Assembly: GCF_001552195.1 (NCBI RefSeq)
Contig: NZ_BCQS01000018.1
Span: 124,001-188,000 of the forward strand
DNA: 64,000 bases
Source of the DNA: Actinomadura latina NBRC 106108
Lineage (GTDB): Bacteria > Actinomycetota > Actinomycetes > Streptosporangiales > Streptosporangiaceae
Reading direction: 5' to 3'
Below are positions 1 to 9,226 of this stretch, one piece after another. Made by a program: the position numbers and the translations under genes. Every line of letters begins with the position of its first letter. Position 1 is the first letter of the stretch. The notes under the pieces were generated by a model that was given only the letters and a program-made list of their open reading frames with translations, made no database searches and was not told the DNA's origin.

Positions 1-47
1 CCATCCTTTCTCACACGCTGGATTCGCCGAGGGTGTGTTAGGGGCGT

Positions 48-188
48 TCATTCGGCGAGACCGTGCAGGGAGTGCAGGCCGGTGGCCCGGGCCCACAGGG
101 TCAGGGCGCGTATCAGGCCGGCGTCGGTCCATTGGGCGCCGTGGTCGCGGGTGTGCCGCAGGTAGGCGCGGCGGATCCGCCGAGCAGA
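48..188 (-). pseudogene. 3' remnant of an unrecognised gene
   Basis: A minus-strand frame ends at a TGA (48-50) and encodes about 46 residues with good actinomycete codon use, including GLIRALTLWARATGL and the end HSLHGLAE. The frame is closed upstream by an in-frame TGA at 189-191, so only the C-terminal tail of a former gene remains. It abuts, in opposite orientation, the truncated gene at 179-718, which suggests a rearrangement join near 180-190. I do not recognise the family. Confidence 0.4.
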
Positions 189-718
189 TCACCATGAAAG
201 CCGCACTCCACCTCGATAACAGCGGCACCGCCACCCCTGATGCCGCCAACGCCTTGGCGCAGATCTACTGCACCAGCGCCTACAGTTCCGCCCAGGCAGG
301 AGACACCGACACCGCCCTGACCCTGATCAAGGAAGCCGAACGCGCCGCCCGGAGCGTCGTCCCGCGTGCCCTGGCCCGTCCCAACCGCTTTCCCGTCGAC
401 CCCGCCCAGGTCCGGCTTTATGAACTCGGCGTCCGCTGGGCGCTCGACGACCTCGGTGAGGCCATGCGAGTCGGTAGGACTCTGCGCGCGGCCCAGTTCG
501 ACACACAGGAACGCCGAGCACGGCTCTACACCGACCTCGGCCGGGTGTGGTGGCGGGCAGGCAAACCCGACCAGACCGCAGCCGCACTATTGGCCGCCCA
601 CCGGCATTCCGCCGCCGAGATCCGTCGCCCGAGTATCCACGCTCTGGCGCAGCAGGTCGTGCGCCGGCATCCGCGAGCGCGCGGGGCCGACCGGCTTGCG
701 CTGATCATCAGCGTCTGA
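179..718 (+). pseudogene. 5'-truncated regulator (C-terminal TPR-like part)
   Basis: About 175 residues are readable from near 179, with the first ATG at 194. The protein is helical and TPR-like (NALAQIYCTSAYSSAQAGD..., LYTDLGRVWWRAGKPDQTAA...) and ends with the pattern HSAAEIRRPSIHALAQQVVRRHP. This pattern resembles the C-terminal half of actinomycete XRE-type regulators that carry a helical sensor region behind an N-terminal HTH. No HTH precedes it: the upstream 35-178 sequence in this frame is Arg/Gly-rich, does not look like protein, and on the other strand belongs to another gene remnant. It is therefore probably a decayed gene missing its 5' half. The family assignment comes from pattern resemblance only. 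Confidence 0.45.
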
Positions 719-954
719 AGGCGATCCAGCCCGAAACCTATGATCTGCGTGTGTGGCCCGACGCTGGGCAGACATGTCCCTCTCCCCTGTGGAGGCCCCC
801 TGCCACGCCAACGTCGCCCGCGTCGGCTCCCGAGGCGGTTGGCCGGTCGCGGCGTGGTGGAATGCTGGATTCTCGACTGGCGTGTGTGGCGGGGGCTGCC
901 GCCGTTCACTACTATCGGCGCGTCCCTCGCTCGTTCCCCCCGACCGGATGGCCG

Positions 955-2481
955 ATGCGTGTTTCGCCCCTCGCCGTCTCTCTTGTCGGCCTGCTCCTTG
1001 CCGCCGGTTGCGCCGACAGCGGGGCCGAGAAGGTGCCCCCGCCGACCGTAACGGTGGGCGGTGCCCCCAGCCCTGCCGCGCAGAGCGGCGGGACGTTCTC
1101 CAAGGAGGGCTGGTTCGGGGGCGCTGACGGGCTGCACGCGCGGATCAACGTCAAGAGCGTCCAGCGGCAGGTGGGCAAGGCGGTGCTGCGGTACAGCGTG
1201 ACGTCGCTGGACTCGTCCACGAAGTCCGCGCCGTTCGAGATCGCGCTGATCGACCCGGTCGGGCGCAAGCTCTACAAACCGACCGGGACGACGAGCGGCT
1301 CCGGCTTCACGCCCGGGGCGACGCGGGAGATGGCCGCCGAATACCCGCCGATCCCAGCGGACGTCCAGAAGGTCACGGCGATCACTCCTGGGACGGCCGG
1401 GGAGTTCACCGGCATCCCGGTGACCGATGCCGCCTCCTCCGGGAGCCCGAGCGCGTCGGCGCCCCCAAGCGGGTCAGGAATGCCGACCATGCCCTCCAGG
1501 ACGCCCTCTGGCAGGCCGCCGGCCCGCGGCGAGCCGTCGGTGGGCGCCGAGCCCTTCGGCCGGGTCAGGCCCTTCACCGCCCCCACGCTGTCGCCCTCCT
1601 CCTCGCCGTCCACCTCTCCCTCAGCCGGCACAGGAGCCAACCCCGTTGACCTGTACGACATCGTTGAGGGCGAGACGAGGGACGTCACGTCCGGCCCGTC
1701 GGAGGTCACCGTCAGCCTGCGCGCCGACGTGCTGTTCGACGGCGCCTCGGCGAAGCTGTCGGACCGCGCAAAAGCCGTCCTGGACGAGACGGCGCAGCAG
1801 ATCAAGACGAAGGCAGCGGGCGCGCTGACATTCGAGGGCCACACCAGCGAGGCCGACACAAACCTGTCCAAGGACCGGGCCGACGCCGTCATGAAGGAAA
1901 TGAAGACGCGCCTGGGGGACGGCTTCACTTACACGGCGAGCGGCAAGGGGAACACCGAGCCCGTAGCCAAGGACGCCGCCCGCAACAACCGGGTCGAGAT
2001 CTCCTACCAGGTGAAGGCAAGCGCGCGCGGCACCACCTCACCGGCCGCCTTCCGGCCGGAGGACGGCAAGACGGTGGCGACGCGCACGGCGAGTTTCGGT
2101 GCGGACAAGAGGCGGCTGGACGTCAAACCCTTCTACCGGGACGGCGCCTACATCGTCGCCGTGTTCGACATCGTGAACCAGGGGCCGGGGACCACCCCGC
2201 CTGACGCGTCCTATCCGGACCCCAACTATCCGGGGGGCGTGTTCGGCTCGTTCTCGATCCAGACGCCCGGCGGCAAGGACGTCTACCGTGCCGTCCGCGT
2301 CGGCCCGGCCAATCCGAGCGGTACGAGCATCTACGTCGACCCTGGTCGCGCCACCTTCCTGACCGCTGTCGGCAAGCCCGACCGTGGCTTCGTCTATCTG
2401 CCGGCCCCGTCCGGCAGCGTCACGTCAGTGACCTTCAACGCCGGCCCCTTCGGGAAGATCGAAAAGGTCCCCGTCTCATAG
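955..2481 (+). CDS. OmpA-domain lipoprotein
   Basis: A 508-residue exported lipoprotein. The ATG at 955 is chosen because it begins a signal peptide with lipobox LAAGC (Cys about residue 18); the frame stays open further upstream but that stretch is not protein-like. A Ser/Pro/Thr-rich linker (about 160-235) precedes an OmpA/MotB-type peptidoglycan-binding domain (about 250-345) with the typical DGASAKLSDRAKAVLDE, FEGHTSEADTNLSKDRADAV and NNRVEISY segments. A further domain of about 150 residues (about 360-508) is unassigned. By family knowledge such proteins are tethered to the membrane and bind cell-wall peptide stems. The gene stands alone, followed by a small DUF6458 gene. Confidence 0.85.
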   Translation: MRVSPLAVSLVGLLLAAGCADSGAEKVPPPTVTVGGAPSPAAQSGGTFSKEGWFGGADGLHARINVKSVQRQVGKAVLRYSVTSLDSSTKSAPFEIALIDPVGRKLYKPTGTTSGSGFTPGATREMAAEYPPIPADVQKVTAITPGTAGEFTGIPVTDAASSGSPSASAPPSGSGMPTMPSRTPSGRPPARGEPSVGAEPFGRVRPFTAPTLSPSSSPSTSPSAGTGANPVDLYDIVEGETRDVTSGPSEVTVSLRADVLFDGASAKLSDRAKAVLDETAQQIKTKAAGALTFEGHTSEADTNLSKDRADAVMKEMKTRLGDGFTYTASGKGNTEPVAKDAARNNRVEISYQVKASARGTTSPAAFRPEDGKTVATRTASFGADKRRLDVKPFYRDGAYIVAVFDIVNQGPGTTPPDASYPDPNYPGGVFGSFSIQTPGGKDVYRAVRVGPANPSGTSIYVDPGRATFLTAVGKPDRGFVYLPAPSGSVTSVTFNAGPFGKIEKVPVS

Positions 2482-2557
2482 AGGCCGCGACGTGTGGCGG
2501 ACGAGCCGGACGGATAGGTAAAGAGCACTGCATTGGATCGTCCGGCGGAGGTCATCG

Positions 2558-2800
2558 ATGGGTATCGGCGTCAGCGTTTTCCTGATCACGATCGGGCTGA
2601 TCCTCAAGTTCGCGATCCAGCCGGACGCGATGACGGACCCGGTGGACATCCACATCGTGGGAGTCATCCTGATCGTCGTCGGCGGGGCGACGTTCGTGCT
2701 GCAGATGCTGATGATGGTCCGGGGGCAGGGCGGCCCAGGTCCGGGCCCCGGCCCTCGTCGCGACGAGCGGATGTACGACGACGACAACCCGCCGCGCTGA
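2558..2800 (+). CDS. DUF6458 small membrane protein
   Basis: Eighty residues. Two hydrophobic segments (about 5-22 and 31-53) are joined by the motif AIQPDAMTDPVDIHIVGVIL, which is diagnostic of the actinobacterial DUF6458 family. A Gly/Pro stretch and an acidic tail (MYDDDNPPR) follow. The ATG at 2558 has GGAGG ahead of it. The function is unknown; it is a two-TM membrane protein. It lies 76 bp after the OmpA lipoprotein and converges on the E2 gene, from which a strong inverted repeat separates it. Confidence 0.8.
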   Translation: MGIGVSVFLITIGLILKFAIQPDAMTDPVDIHIVGVILIVVGGATFVLQMLMMVRGQGGPGPGPGPRRDERMYDDDNPPR

Positions 2801-2803
2801 GAA

Positions 2804-2833
2804 GGGCCGGCGCCGCGTCGACGGCGCCGGCCC
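2804..2833. terminator. Bidirectional terminator
   Basis: A perfect 12-bp inverted repeat (GGGCCGGCGCCG / CGGCGCCGGCCC) with a 6-nt loop fills the gap between the convergent DUF6458 and E2 genes, so it probably ends transcription from both sides. Confidence 0.7.
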
Positions 2834-2840
2834 CAGGACG

Positions 2841-4202
2841 TTACCCCCAGGCGAGCATGCGGATGGGGTCCTCCAGCATGTCGCCGACGTCGCGCAGGAC
2901 GCGGGAGCCCAGTTCGCCGTCCACGATCCGGTGGTCGAACGACAGGGCGAGCGTGGTGACCTTGCGGATCGCCAGTTCGCCCTCGTGGACCCACGGCATG
3001 TCCCGGATCTGGCCGAACGCCAGGATCGCGGCCTCGCCGGGGGTCAGGATCGGGGTTCCTGTGTCCACGCCGAACACGCCGACGTTGGTGATGGAGATCG
3101 TCCCGCCGGACAGGTCGGCCGGGGACGCCTTGCCCGCCCGCGCCTTCTGGGCCAGTTCGTTCAGCGCGCGCGCGAGGCCGGGCAGGTCGAGGTCCTGCGC
3201 GTCCTTCACCTTGGGCACGATGAGGCCGCGTTCGGTGGCGGCGGCTATGCCCAGGTTCACGTAGCGCTTGACGACGATTTCTGCGCCGTCCGGGCCGTCC
3301 TCCCAGGTGGAGTTCACCATCGGGTGGCGTCGCACGGCGGTGAGCAGCGCGCGCGCCACCAGCAGTAGCGGCGACACCTTCACGTCCGCGAACTCGGGCA
3401 GTTCACGGAGCCGCTTGACCGTCTCCATGGTGCGCGTGACGTCCACCTGTAGGAACTCGGTGACGTGCGGAGCGGTGAACGCCGAACCGGACACCGCCGC
3501 TGCCGTCGCCTTGCGCACCCCCTTGACCGGCATCCGCTCCTCACGCGGGCCGGCCTGGACGGGCGCCTGCTGGGGCGTTCCCTGGGCGGCGAGGACGTCG
3601 TCCCGCGTGATCGAGCCCTGGGGACCCGAACCCGTGATGGTGGCGAGGTCGACGCCGAGGTCCTTCGCCATCTTCCGGACGGGCGGCTTGGCCAGCGGCA
3701 ACCCGTTGTCCACAGGCTGTGGACGAGGCGCGGGCGGCTTCGGCTGCGCGGCGCCGTTGGACCCCTTGCGCGGACGCCGCTTGGTCGACGCCTCCTTGAC
3801 CCCGTACCCGACCAGGACGGGCTGGCGTTTCGGCGGCTCCTCCGGCGTGACCATGCCCGGCTCGTTCGCCGTCGGCACGCCCTCCTCGCGCAGCGCGGCG
3901 GTCTGCGCCGGCGGCTCGGACACCGGCGTCGCCACCGCGCTCTCACCCTCGGTGTCCACCGAGATGATCGGCACGCCGACGTCCACGGTCGCACCCTCGG
4001 TGACCAGCAACTCGGTCACCACGCCATCGAACGGACAGGGCAGCTCCACGATCGCCTTGGCCGTCTCGATCTCGACGATGGTCTGGCCGTCCTCGACGGT
4101 GTCGCCCGGCTGGACGTGCCACTTGACGATCTCCGCCTCCGTCAGGCCCTCGCCCACGTCCGGCAGCTTGAACAGTTTCGGCTCGCTCACCGGCGTCACC
4201 AC
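2841..4202 (-). CDS. bkdC: 2-oxoacid dehydrogenase E2 (acyltransferase)
   Basis: Dihydrolipoyl acyltransferase core of a 2-oxoacid dehydrogenase complex, 453 residues. It has one lipoyl domain (about 9-85, lipoyl Lys49 in EIETAKA), a Pro/Ala-rich hinge, a peripheral-subunit-binding domain (about 170-205, RKMAKDLGVDLATITGSGPQG) and a C-terminal catalytic domain ending with the active-site motif DHRIVDGELGS (His424, Asp428). The E1beta stop overlaps its start: GTG at 4202 or GTG at 4199 (GTGA overlap), implying translational coupling. It is third in the E1alpha-E1beta-E2 operon; no E3 gene is nearby. The branched-chain substrate is inferred from family layout and from vdh elsewhere in the window; pyruvate cannot be excluded. 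Confidence 0.9.
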   Translation of the reverse strand: MVTPVSEPKLFKLPDVGEGLTEAEIVKWHVQPGDTVEDGQTIVEIETAKAIVELPCPFDGVVTELLVTEGATVDVGVPIISVDTEGESAVATPVSEPPAQTAALREEGVPTANEPGMVTPEEPPKRQPVLVGYGVKEASTKRRPRKGSNGAAQPKPPAPRPQPVDNGLPLAKPPVRKMAKDLGVDLATITGSGPQGSITRDDVLAAQGTPQQAPVQAGPREERMPVKGVRKATAAAVSGSAFTAPHVTEFLQVDVTRTMETVKRLRELPEFADVKVSPLLLVARALLTAVRRHPMVNSTWEDGPDGAEIVVKRYVNLGIAAATERGLIVPKVKDAQDLDLPGLARALNELAQKARAGKASPADLSGGTISITNVGVFGVDTGTPILTPGEAAILAFGQIRDMPWVHEGELAIRKVTTLALSFDHRIVDGELGSRVLRDVGDMLEDPIRMLAWG

Positions 4203-5173
4203 GCGAAGGTACGGTCGACCGCGTCCAGGATGCGGTCGAGGTCGGGCAGGTAGTGGTCCTCAAGGCGGGACGGCGGGTACGGGGTGGAGAACCCGCCGAC
4301 GCGCAGCACCGGCGACTCCAGCCGGTAGAAGCACTTCTCGGTGATCCGCGCGGCCAGCTCGGCGCCGTACCCGTTGAACACCGGGGCCTCGTGCACCACC
4401 ACGCAGCGTCCCGTCCGGTTCACCGACTCCGTCACGGTGCCGATGTCGAGCGGGTTGAGCGAGCGCAGGTCGATGACCTCCAGAGACCGGCCCTCCTCGG
4501 CCGCCGCCGCGGCCGCCTCCAGGCACGTCTTCACCGACGGCCCGTACGCCAGCACGGTCACGTGCTCGCCCGGCTGGACGACCCGCGCCTGGTGCAGCGG
4601 TGCCCAGTCCGCCGAGTCGACGTCCACCTCGGCCTTGTCCCAGTACCGGCGCTTCGGCTCGAAGAAGATCACCGGATCGGGCGAGGTGATCGACTGCTGG
4701 ATCATCGAGAACGCGTCCGCCGGGTTCGAGCACGACACCACGCGCAGCCCGGCCGTGTGCGTGAAGTACGCCTCGGGCGACTCCGAATGGTGCTCCACCG
4801 CACCGATGCCGCCGCCGCACGGGATCCGGACGACCACCGGCAGCGACAGCGTGCCCAGCGACCGCATCCGCATCTTCGCGAGCTGCGTGATGATCTGGTC
4901 GGCCGCCGGGAACACGAACCCGTCGAACTGGATCTCGCACACCGGCCGGTATCCCCTGAGCGCGAGCCCGATCGCCGTCCCGATGATGCCCGACTCGGCG
5001 AGCGGCGTGTCGATGACCCGCTCCTCGCCGAAGTCCTTCTGCAGGCCGTCCGTGATCCGGAAGACCCCGCCGAGCTTCCCGACGTCCTCGCCCATCACGA
5101 GGACCTTCGGGTCGTTCTCCATGGCCTTGCGCAGGCCCTCGTTCAGCGCCTTGCCGAGGGTCAGGGTGGTCAC
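4196..5173 (-). CDS. bkdB: 2-oxoacid dehydrogenase E1 beta
   Basis: Transketolase-like beta subunit of E1, 325 residues, the usual length. The GTG start at 5173 overlaps the E1alpha stop (GTGA), which decides the start; the frame continues upstream only as a shadow of E1alpha. Seen are the pyrimidine-binding region with VLVMGEDVGKLGGVFRIT, the motif DTPLAESGIIGTAIGLALRGY, VEHHSESPEAYFTHTAGL, and the C-terminal transketolase domain with EVIDLRSLNPLDIGTV. With E1alpha it forms the ThDP-dependent alpha2beta2 decarboxylase that passes acyl groups to the lipoyl arm of E2. Its stop overlaps the E2 start. Confidence 0.93.
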   Translation of the reverse strand: MTTLTLGKALNEGLRKAMENDPKVLVMGEDVGKLGGVFRITDGLQKDFGEERVIDTPLAESGIIGTAIGLALRGYRPVCEIQFDGFVFPAADQIITQLAKMRMRSLGTLSLPVVVRIPCGGGIGAVEHHSESPEAYFTHTAGLRVVSCSNPADAFSMIQQSITSPDPVIFFEPKRRYWDKAEVDVDSADWAPLHQARVVQPGEHVTVLAYGPSVKTCLEAAAAAAEEGRSLEVIDLRSLNPLDIGTVTESVNRTGRCVVVHEAPVFNGYGAELAARITEKCFYRLESPVLRVGGFSTPYPPSRLEDHYLPDLDRILDAVDRTFAW

Positions 5174-6300
5174 TTCGACTCCTCCTCGAACGACGCCAGG
5201 TAGGCGGCGAACCGCTCCTGCTCCTCCGTCATCAGCGGATGCCGCTCGGCGTACACCTCGTCGAACATCGACAGCGGCTCCGGATCGGGCATCGACCGGC
5301 AGCCCTCGCGCAGCTCCTTCGCCAGCTGCTTGGCCTCGTCCTCGACCTTCTCGAAGAACCCCGCGTCCGCCAGGTCGCTGCGCACCAGGTACGCCTTGAC
5401 GCGCTCGATCGGGTCCTTGAGCTTCCACGCCTCCTCTTCGGCCTTCAGCCGGTACCGCGTGGGATCGTCCGTCGTCGTGTGGGCGCCCATCCGGTACGTG
5501 TACGCCTCGACGAGCGTCGGGCCCTGACCCGTCCGCGCGTTCTCCAGCGCCTTCCTGGTCACCGCGAGGCAGGCGAAGACATCGTTCCCGTCCACCCGCA
5601 GCCCAGGGAAGCCGAACCCCTGCGCCCGCTTGTAGAGCGGGATCCTCGACTGCTTCTCCAGCGGCTCCGAGATGGCCCACTGGTTGTTCTGGCAGAAGAA
5701 CACGATCGGCGCGTTGAAGACAGAGGCGAACACGAACGACTCGTTCACGTCCCCCTGTGACGTCGCACCGTCCCCGAAGTACGCGATCGTGGCGCCCGCC
5801 GACGGCGTGCCCAGCACCCCGTCCCGCTGGATGCCCATCGCGTACCCGGCCGCGTGCAGCGTCTGGCTGCCGATCACGATCGTGTACAGGTGGAACCCGT
5901 GCTCCGCCGGATCCCACCCACCATGATTGACGCCCCGGAACAGCCCGAGCAGCTTGAGCGGCTCGACGTCCCGGCACCACGCGACGCCATGCTCCCGGTA
6001 AGTCGGAAACACCATGTCGTGCTCGGTCAAGGCGCGCCCGGACCCGATCTGAGCGGCCTCCTGCCCCAGCAGCGAGGCCCACAGCCCCAGCTCGCCCTGC
6101 CGGGTCAGCGCCACGGCCTCCAGGTCGATCCGCCGCACGATCACCAGGTCGCGGTACAGGTCACGCACTTCCTCGGCGCTGAGGTCCAGGGGGTAGTCGG
6201 GATGCTCGACGCGCTCCCCCTCGGGGGTCAGCAGCTGGACGAGCTCGGGCTCGGCGAGCTCCGGGGTGTCGGGCGCGCCGCGCACGGAGTCGATCGTCAT
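5170..6300 (-). CDS. bkdA: 2-oxoacid dehydrogenase E1 alpha
   Basis: ThDP-binding alpha subunit, 376 residues. The ATG at 6300 has GAGGAG about 8 nt upstream. The ThDP/Mg motif is visible as YFGDGATSQGDVNESF ... QNNQWAIS, preceded by HGVAWCRDVEPLKLLGLFRG. The phosphorylation-loop-like segment AYTYRMGAHTTTDDPTRYR is typical of this family. The first ~40 residues form a short extension before DLYRDLVIVRRID. First gene of the operon, divergent from the lipoprotein at 6516. It catalyses decarboxylation of a 2-oxoacid; the branched-chain type is most likely, which would supply starter units for iso/anteiso fatty acids. Confidence 0.93.
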   Translation of the reverse strand: MTIDSVRGAPDTPELAEPELVQLLTPEGERVEHPDYPLDLSAEEVRDLYRDLVIVRRIDLEAVALTRQGELGLWASLLGQEAAQIGSGRALTEHDMVFPTYREHGVAWCRDVEPLKLLGLFRGVNHGGWDPAEHGFHLYTIVIGSQTLHAAGYAMGIQRDGVLGTPSAGATIAYFGDGATSQGDVNESFVFASVFNAPIVFFCQNNQWAISEPLEKQSRIPLYKRAQGFGFPGLRVDGNDVFACLAVTRKALENARTGQGPTLVEAYTYRMGAHTTTDDPTRYRLKAEEEAWKLKDPIERVKAYLVRSDLADAGFFEKVEDEAKQLAKELREGCRSMPDPEPLSMFDEVYAERHPLMTEEQERFAAYLASFEEESK

Positions 6301-6515
6301 CGATGACACTCCTCGTTCGGGGCCGGTACACGGGATCGCCGCGCCGCCGGCCGATGTCAACGGCCATCGGCCCCGGTAAGGGACAAAAGCCGCAATGCCA
6401 TCGTGGCAGACATCACACCCTGCGATGCAAGTCCCGCCACCGTGATCCCTACCCCACCGCCAGGCCCCTGACCCAACCCCGAGCACCCGACCCGGCGTCC
6501 TGGCATCATCGACAG

Positions 6516-7604
6516 GTGCGTTACACAAGGGTCATCCCGCCAGTAGCCCTCCTGACGGCCCTGAGCGCCTGCACCAACGGCGAGCCGTCCTTCAACCCGA
6601 CCCCGGCCCCCACCCGCCCCGGCCAGGTCGTAGTGATCGCCGGCTCCCCGGACGACTTTCAGACTCCGCGGGACGGCGAGTACGCGATCGCGGCCGGCGC
6701 CCATTCCGACGGTGGCCTGGCCGTAGACCCCACGACCGGGCTGACCTACTACCGCGCGCTGGGGCGCGAGCCACTGATCGCCCGCATCGAGCGGGATGGC
6801 CGGGTCAGCACATTCCGGATCGATAACTCTGGCGACCAGATTGGCATCGCGTCCGGGGAGATCTGGATCATGTCCTCCGGAAAGACTGGAAGATTGTCCA
6901 GGGTGTCCTTGTCTTCCTTCCGTGAAGAGGACGTGCTGCGCGCAGGCCAGGGCCGGACGATAAAGATCATTGGCCCCTCTGGCCGCAGCCTCGATCCAGG
7001 TCAGCTGGACAAGTCCTGGGAAGGCGCACGGTTCGCCCTCCGGGAGGATGGTGTGCCGGTCATCGCCACGCGTGCGGGGGATCTTTTCGAGGTTGTCGGT
7101 GATAACAAGGTCCGGAAATGGGAGCCCGAAGGATACGAGGCGGCTGTCCACCAACTGGCCGGAACGAATGATCTGCGTCCACAAGACGTGGCAGAGGATG
7201 GACGGCACGGCTTGATCGTCCTCGGACTCCGAGGTCTTATACGCGTCAAGGTAGACGGCCCTGCGCGGGCCGTGCGCTTCCCCGCCACGACGAAGGAACT
7301 CCCGCCATGGTCGGCGGTGACCCCGCTCGCCGACGGCTCAGCCCTCTTGCTGGGTGGCACTTCTGCCTTCCAGCGGGAACCACGACCGGTGCTGGTGCGT
7401 CCGGACGGCCGACTTGAAAGGCTCGCGTTCGGCGGAGCGCAATGGTGCGACCAGTTCAACGGCACTTTGGCCGCCGTCGCATCAGCCGAGCCGGGCGGCC
7501 TAGCCCGGACCCGGGACGGCAACTACGTACTCAGCGACAAGAACTGCGGCCGCATCTACCGTTTTCGTCTCCCGAAGGAGATGAGCGGTGTGCCGTATCG
7601 CTAG
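6516..7604 (+). CDS. Beta-propeller-like lipoprotein
   Basis: Predicted exported lipoprotein of 362 residues. The GTG at 6516 starts a short signal peptide (RYTRVIPPVALLTALSAC) with lipobox LSAC; the longer upstream frame overlaps the divergent promoter region and is not protein-like. The body has repeating NHL/propeller-like strands (GGLAVDPTTGLTYYRAL, GEIWIMSSGKTGRLSRVSL, GRHGLIVLGLRGLIRVKV, ARTRDGNYVLSDKNCGRIYRFRLP), which suggests a six-bladed beta-propeller. I do not know a function. The DNA here looks less GC-rich than in the housekeeping genes, consistent with accessory DNA, and the region leads into the equally atypical 7.6-10 kb segment. Confidence 0.7.
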   Translation: MRYTRVIPPVALLTALSACTNGEPSFNPTPAPTRPGQVVVIAGSPDDFQTPRDGEYAIAAGAHSDGGLAVDPTTGLTYYRALGREPLIARIERDGRVSTFRIDNSGDQIGIASGEIWIMSSGKTGRLSRVSLSSFREEDVLRAGQGRTIKIIGPSGRSLDPGQLDKSWEGARFALREDGVPVIATRAGDLFEVVGDNKVRKWEPEGYEAAVHQLAGTNDLRPQDVAEDGRHGLIVLGLRGLIRVKVDGPARAVRFPATTKELPPWSAVTPLADGSALLLGGTSAFQREPRPVLVRPDGRLERLAFGGAQWCDQFNGTLAAVASAEPGGLARTRDGNYVLSDKNCGRIYRFRLPKEMSGVPYR

Positions 7605-7631
7605 GAATCAGCAGGTCGAGTCTTGGTGCCA

Positions 7632-9158
7632 TCAGGAGGGCGGTCCTTGGAGGTCGGCGTTATGTCCGACCGGGCCTTCAAGTTGGTTCACAATAGCCCG
7701 CCCAGTGTTGGTGCTTCCTTCGGTCGGCCCAGGGAATGGGTGGTCGAGGGCCCAACGTCTGATCAACTTCTCCTCTTCCGGTGAAAGTTCCTTCCTTTGA
7801 AGGAGCGCGTCGATCCTCGTATCGCCGGTATGACCGTGCGTCTTCAGATAGAAGGCCCGAGCGAGATCCATCATGAGCTGATCCGAGTAGTTCGCATATG
7901 CATCGCCGATTTCCTGGCTCTTCTTGTCAAAGTCTTTGTAGGAGACTTTCTCGAGAGCAAGGCCTGTGCCGACCGAGTACGCATCCGTCGCGCCGGGCAC
8001 GGTGCTGATCGGGCTCGCGCCGAGGAAGGAGCCAGTGACATCGCGGAGCAAGGTCAGATGCTTTTGGGCATCCTGGAACTGCTTCTGCGTCAACTTTTCT
8101 CGTGTGATGCGCTCCTTGCCGTACGCGCTGATGATCGTACCCTCCATATATCCAGCTCGTGCGATGGCGTCATCGAGCCGATGATGGGCCATTCCCCAGG
8201 CGAGGATGCGCTGCCGATACACCTGGGTGTCGTGGGCGATCTGTGCCCAAGCCTTGTCGTCCATGGCAAAAGTGCGCAGGAACCCCGCCATATCGCCGCC
8301 GCCGATGGTGACGTAGGTGCTTCCGGTGGCCGGGTCCCGGCTGGGGAGGTCGGTCCCCGTGGACGACGAGTTCGCGTCTCCGATGGAGGGAACGTACATA
8401 TGGGCCATCCGCAGCAGACCGGTACGCAACCCAGGGCCGAGTTCGAGAGTGTAATGCTCGCTGTGTGCCGTACCGGGAGGTGCCTGGTCCATTCGGGGGA
8501 GGATGTTGAACCACGGAATCAAATCCGGCGGTGCGCCACTCGTGAGGGGCTTCTCGACCTTCTCGCGGCCCTTGTCGTTCCACCAGGCGACGGACTTCAT
8601 GATCTCAGCGGCGTTCATTGCGGCCTGGTCTTCGTGACCCTTCACCGGCGTGGTCGCCAGCTGGATGACCGACCCGGCGACGGTGCCGCCGTCCGGCCAG
8701 TCGGGAGCGACGAGCAGGGAGGCGTAGGTGCCTCTGGTGCCGCGGGTCAGCCAAGTCAAGGCGGACGCTTTGTCCGGATCCTTGATGATGTACGCGTCGT
8801 CCAGCTTCATGGATGCGAGGTTGCGGGCCGCGGTTAGGTCTTTCTGGGCGGCGATGCGGCCCAGCACGGCGAGTGCGGGGTCGTATTCGCGAAGCGTCCT
8901 GACATCCGGATAATTGCCGTCCGGGTAAGGAATTCCCCAGGTCTCCCACCAGAGGCCGTTCGGTTGATTGAGTACCTTGGTGTGCCCGCGATTCCCCTCG
9001 TCGTAGGTGTGCGTGATCTCGTACGACGGGTGCTTCTGGCGCCAGAGGAGGGCGGCTTTGCCCAGGTCGGCCAGGATGGCGCTGCTCCATTTGACATTGG
9101 GGGCGCTCAACTTGACCAGGAGGGCTTGGCCGGGCATGTCCGCGCCGGCGGGGCCCAA
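7632..9158 (-). CDS. C-terminal part of split large WXG100-like protein
   Basis: This frame encodes at least 508 residues and is open from 9241; the only start near the beginning is a TTG at 9158 without a ribosome binding site. It is probably the second part of the gene that starts at 10024. One extra A in the A6 run at about 9233-9238 would join both frames into 797 residues reading ...PEDKK-TVGDLGTALAALSRKKE.... The region is mostly helical with no signal peptide and recalls the DUF6571-like proteins that follow a WXG100-type N-terminus, but that assignment is tentative. Possible explanations are a real inactivating deletion, recoding at the A run, or a sequencing error. Confidence 0.6.
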   Translation of the reverse strand: MGPAGADMPGQALLVKLSAPNVKWSSAILADLGKAALLWRQKHPSYEITHTYDEGNRGHTKVLNQPNGLWWETWGIPYPDGNYPDVRTLREYDPALAVLGRIAAQKDLTAARNLASMKLDDAYIIKDPDKASALTWLTRGTRGTYASLLVAPDWPDGGTVAGSVIQLATTPVKGHEDQAAMNAAEIMKSVAWWNDKGREKVEKPLTSGAPPDLIPWFNILPRMDQAPPGTAHSEHYTLELGPGLRTGLLRMAHMYVPSIGDANSSSTGTDLPSRDPATGSTYVTIGGGDMAGFLRTFAMDDKAWAQIAHDTQVYRQRILAWGMAHHRLDDAIARAGYMEGTIISAYGKERITREKLTQKQFQDAQKHLTLLRDVTGSFLGASPISTVPGATDAYSVGTGLALEKVSYKDFDKKSQEIGDAYANYSDQLMMDLARAFYLKTHGHTGDTRIDALLQRKELSPEEEKLIRRWALDHPFPGPTEGSTNTGRAIVNQLEGPVGHNADLQGPPS

Positions 9159-9226
9159 GGCCTTGGCGGCTACGCCTTCGGTTTCCTTCTTGCGGGACAG
9201 GGCGGCTAGGGCTGTGCCGAGGTCGC

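Noticed and set aside
2841-6300. Complete dehydrogenase complex including E3
   Set aside because: No lipoamide dehydrogenase gene follows; actinomycetes share one E3 among complexes, so its absence is normal.
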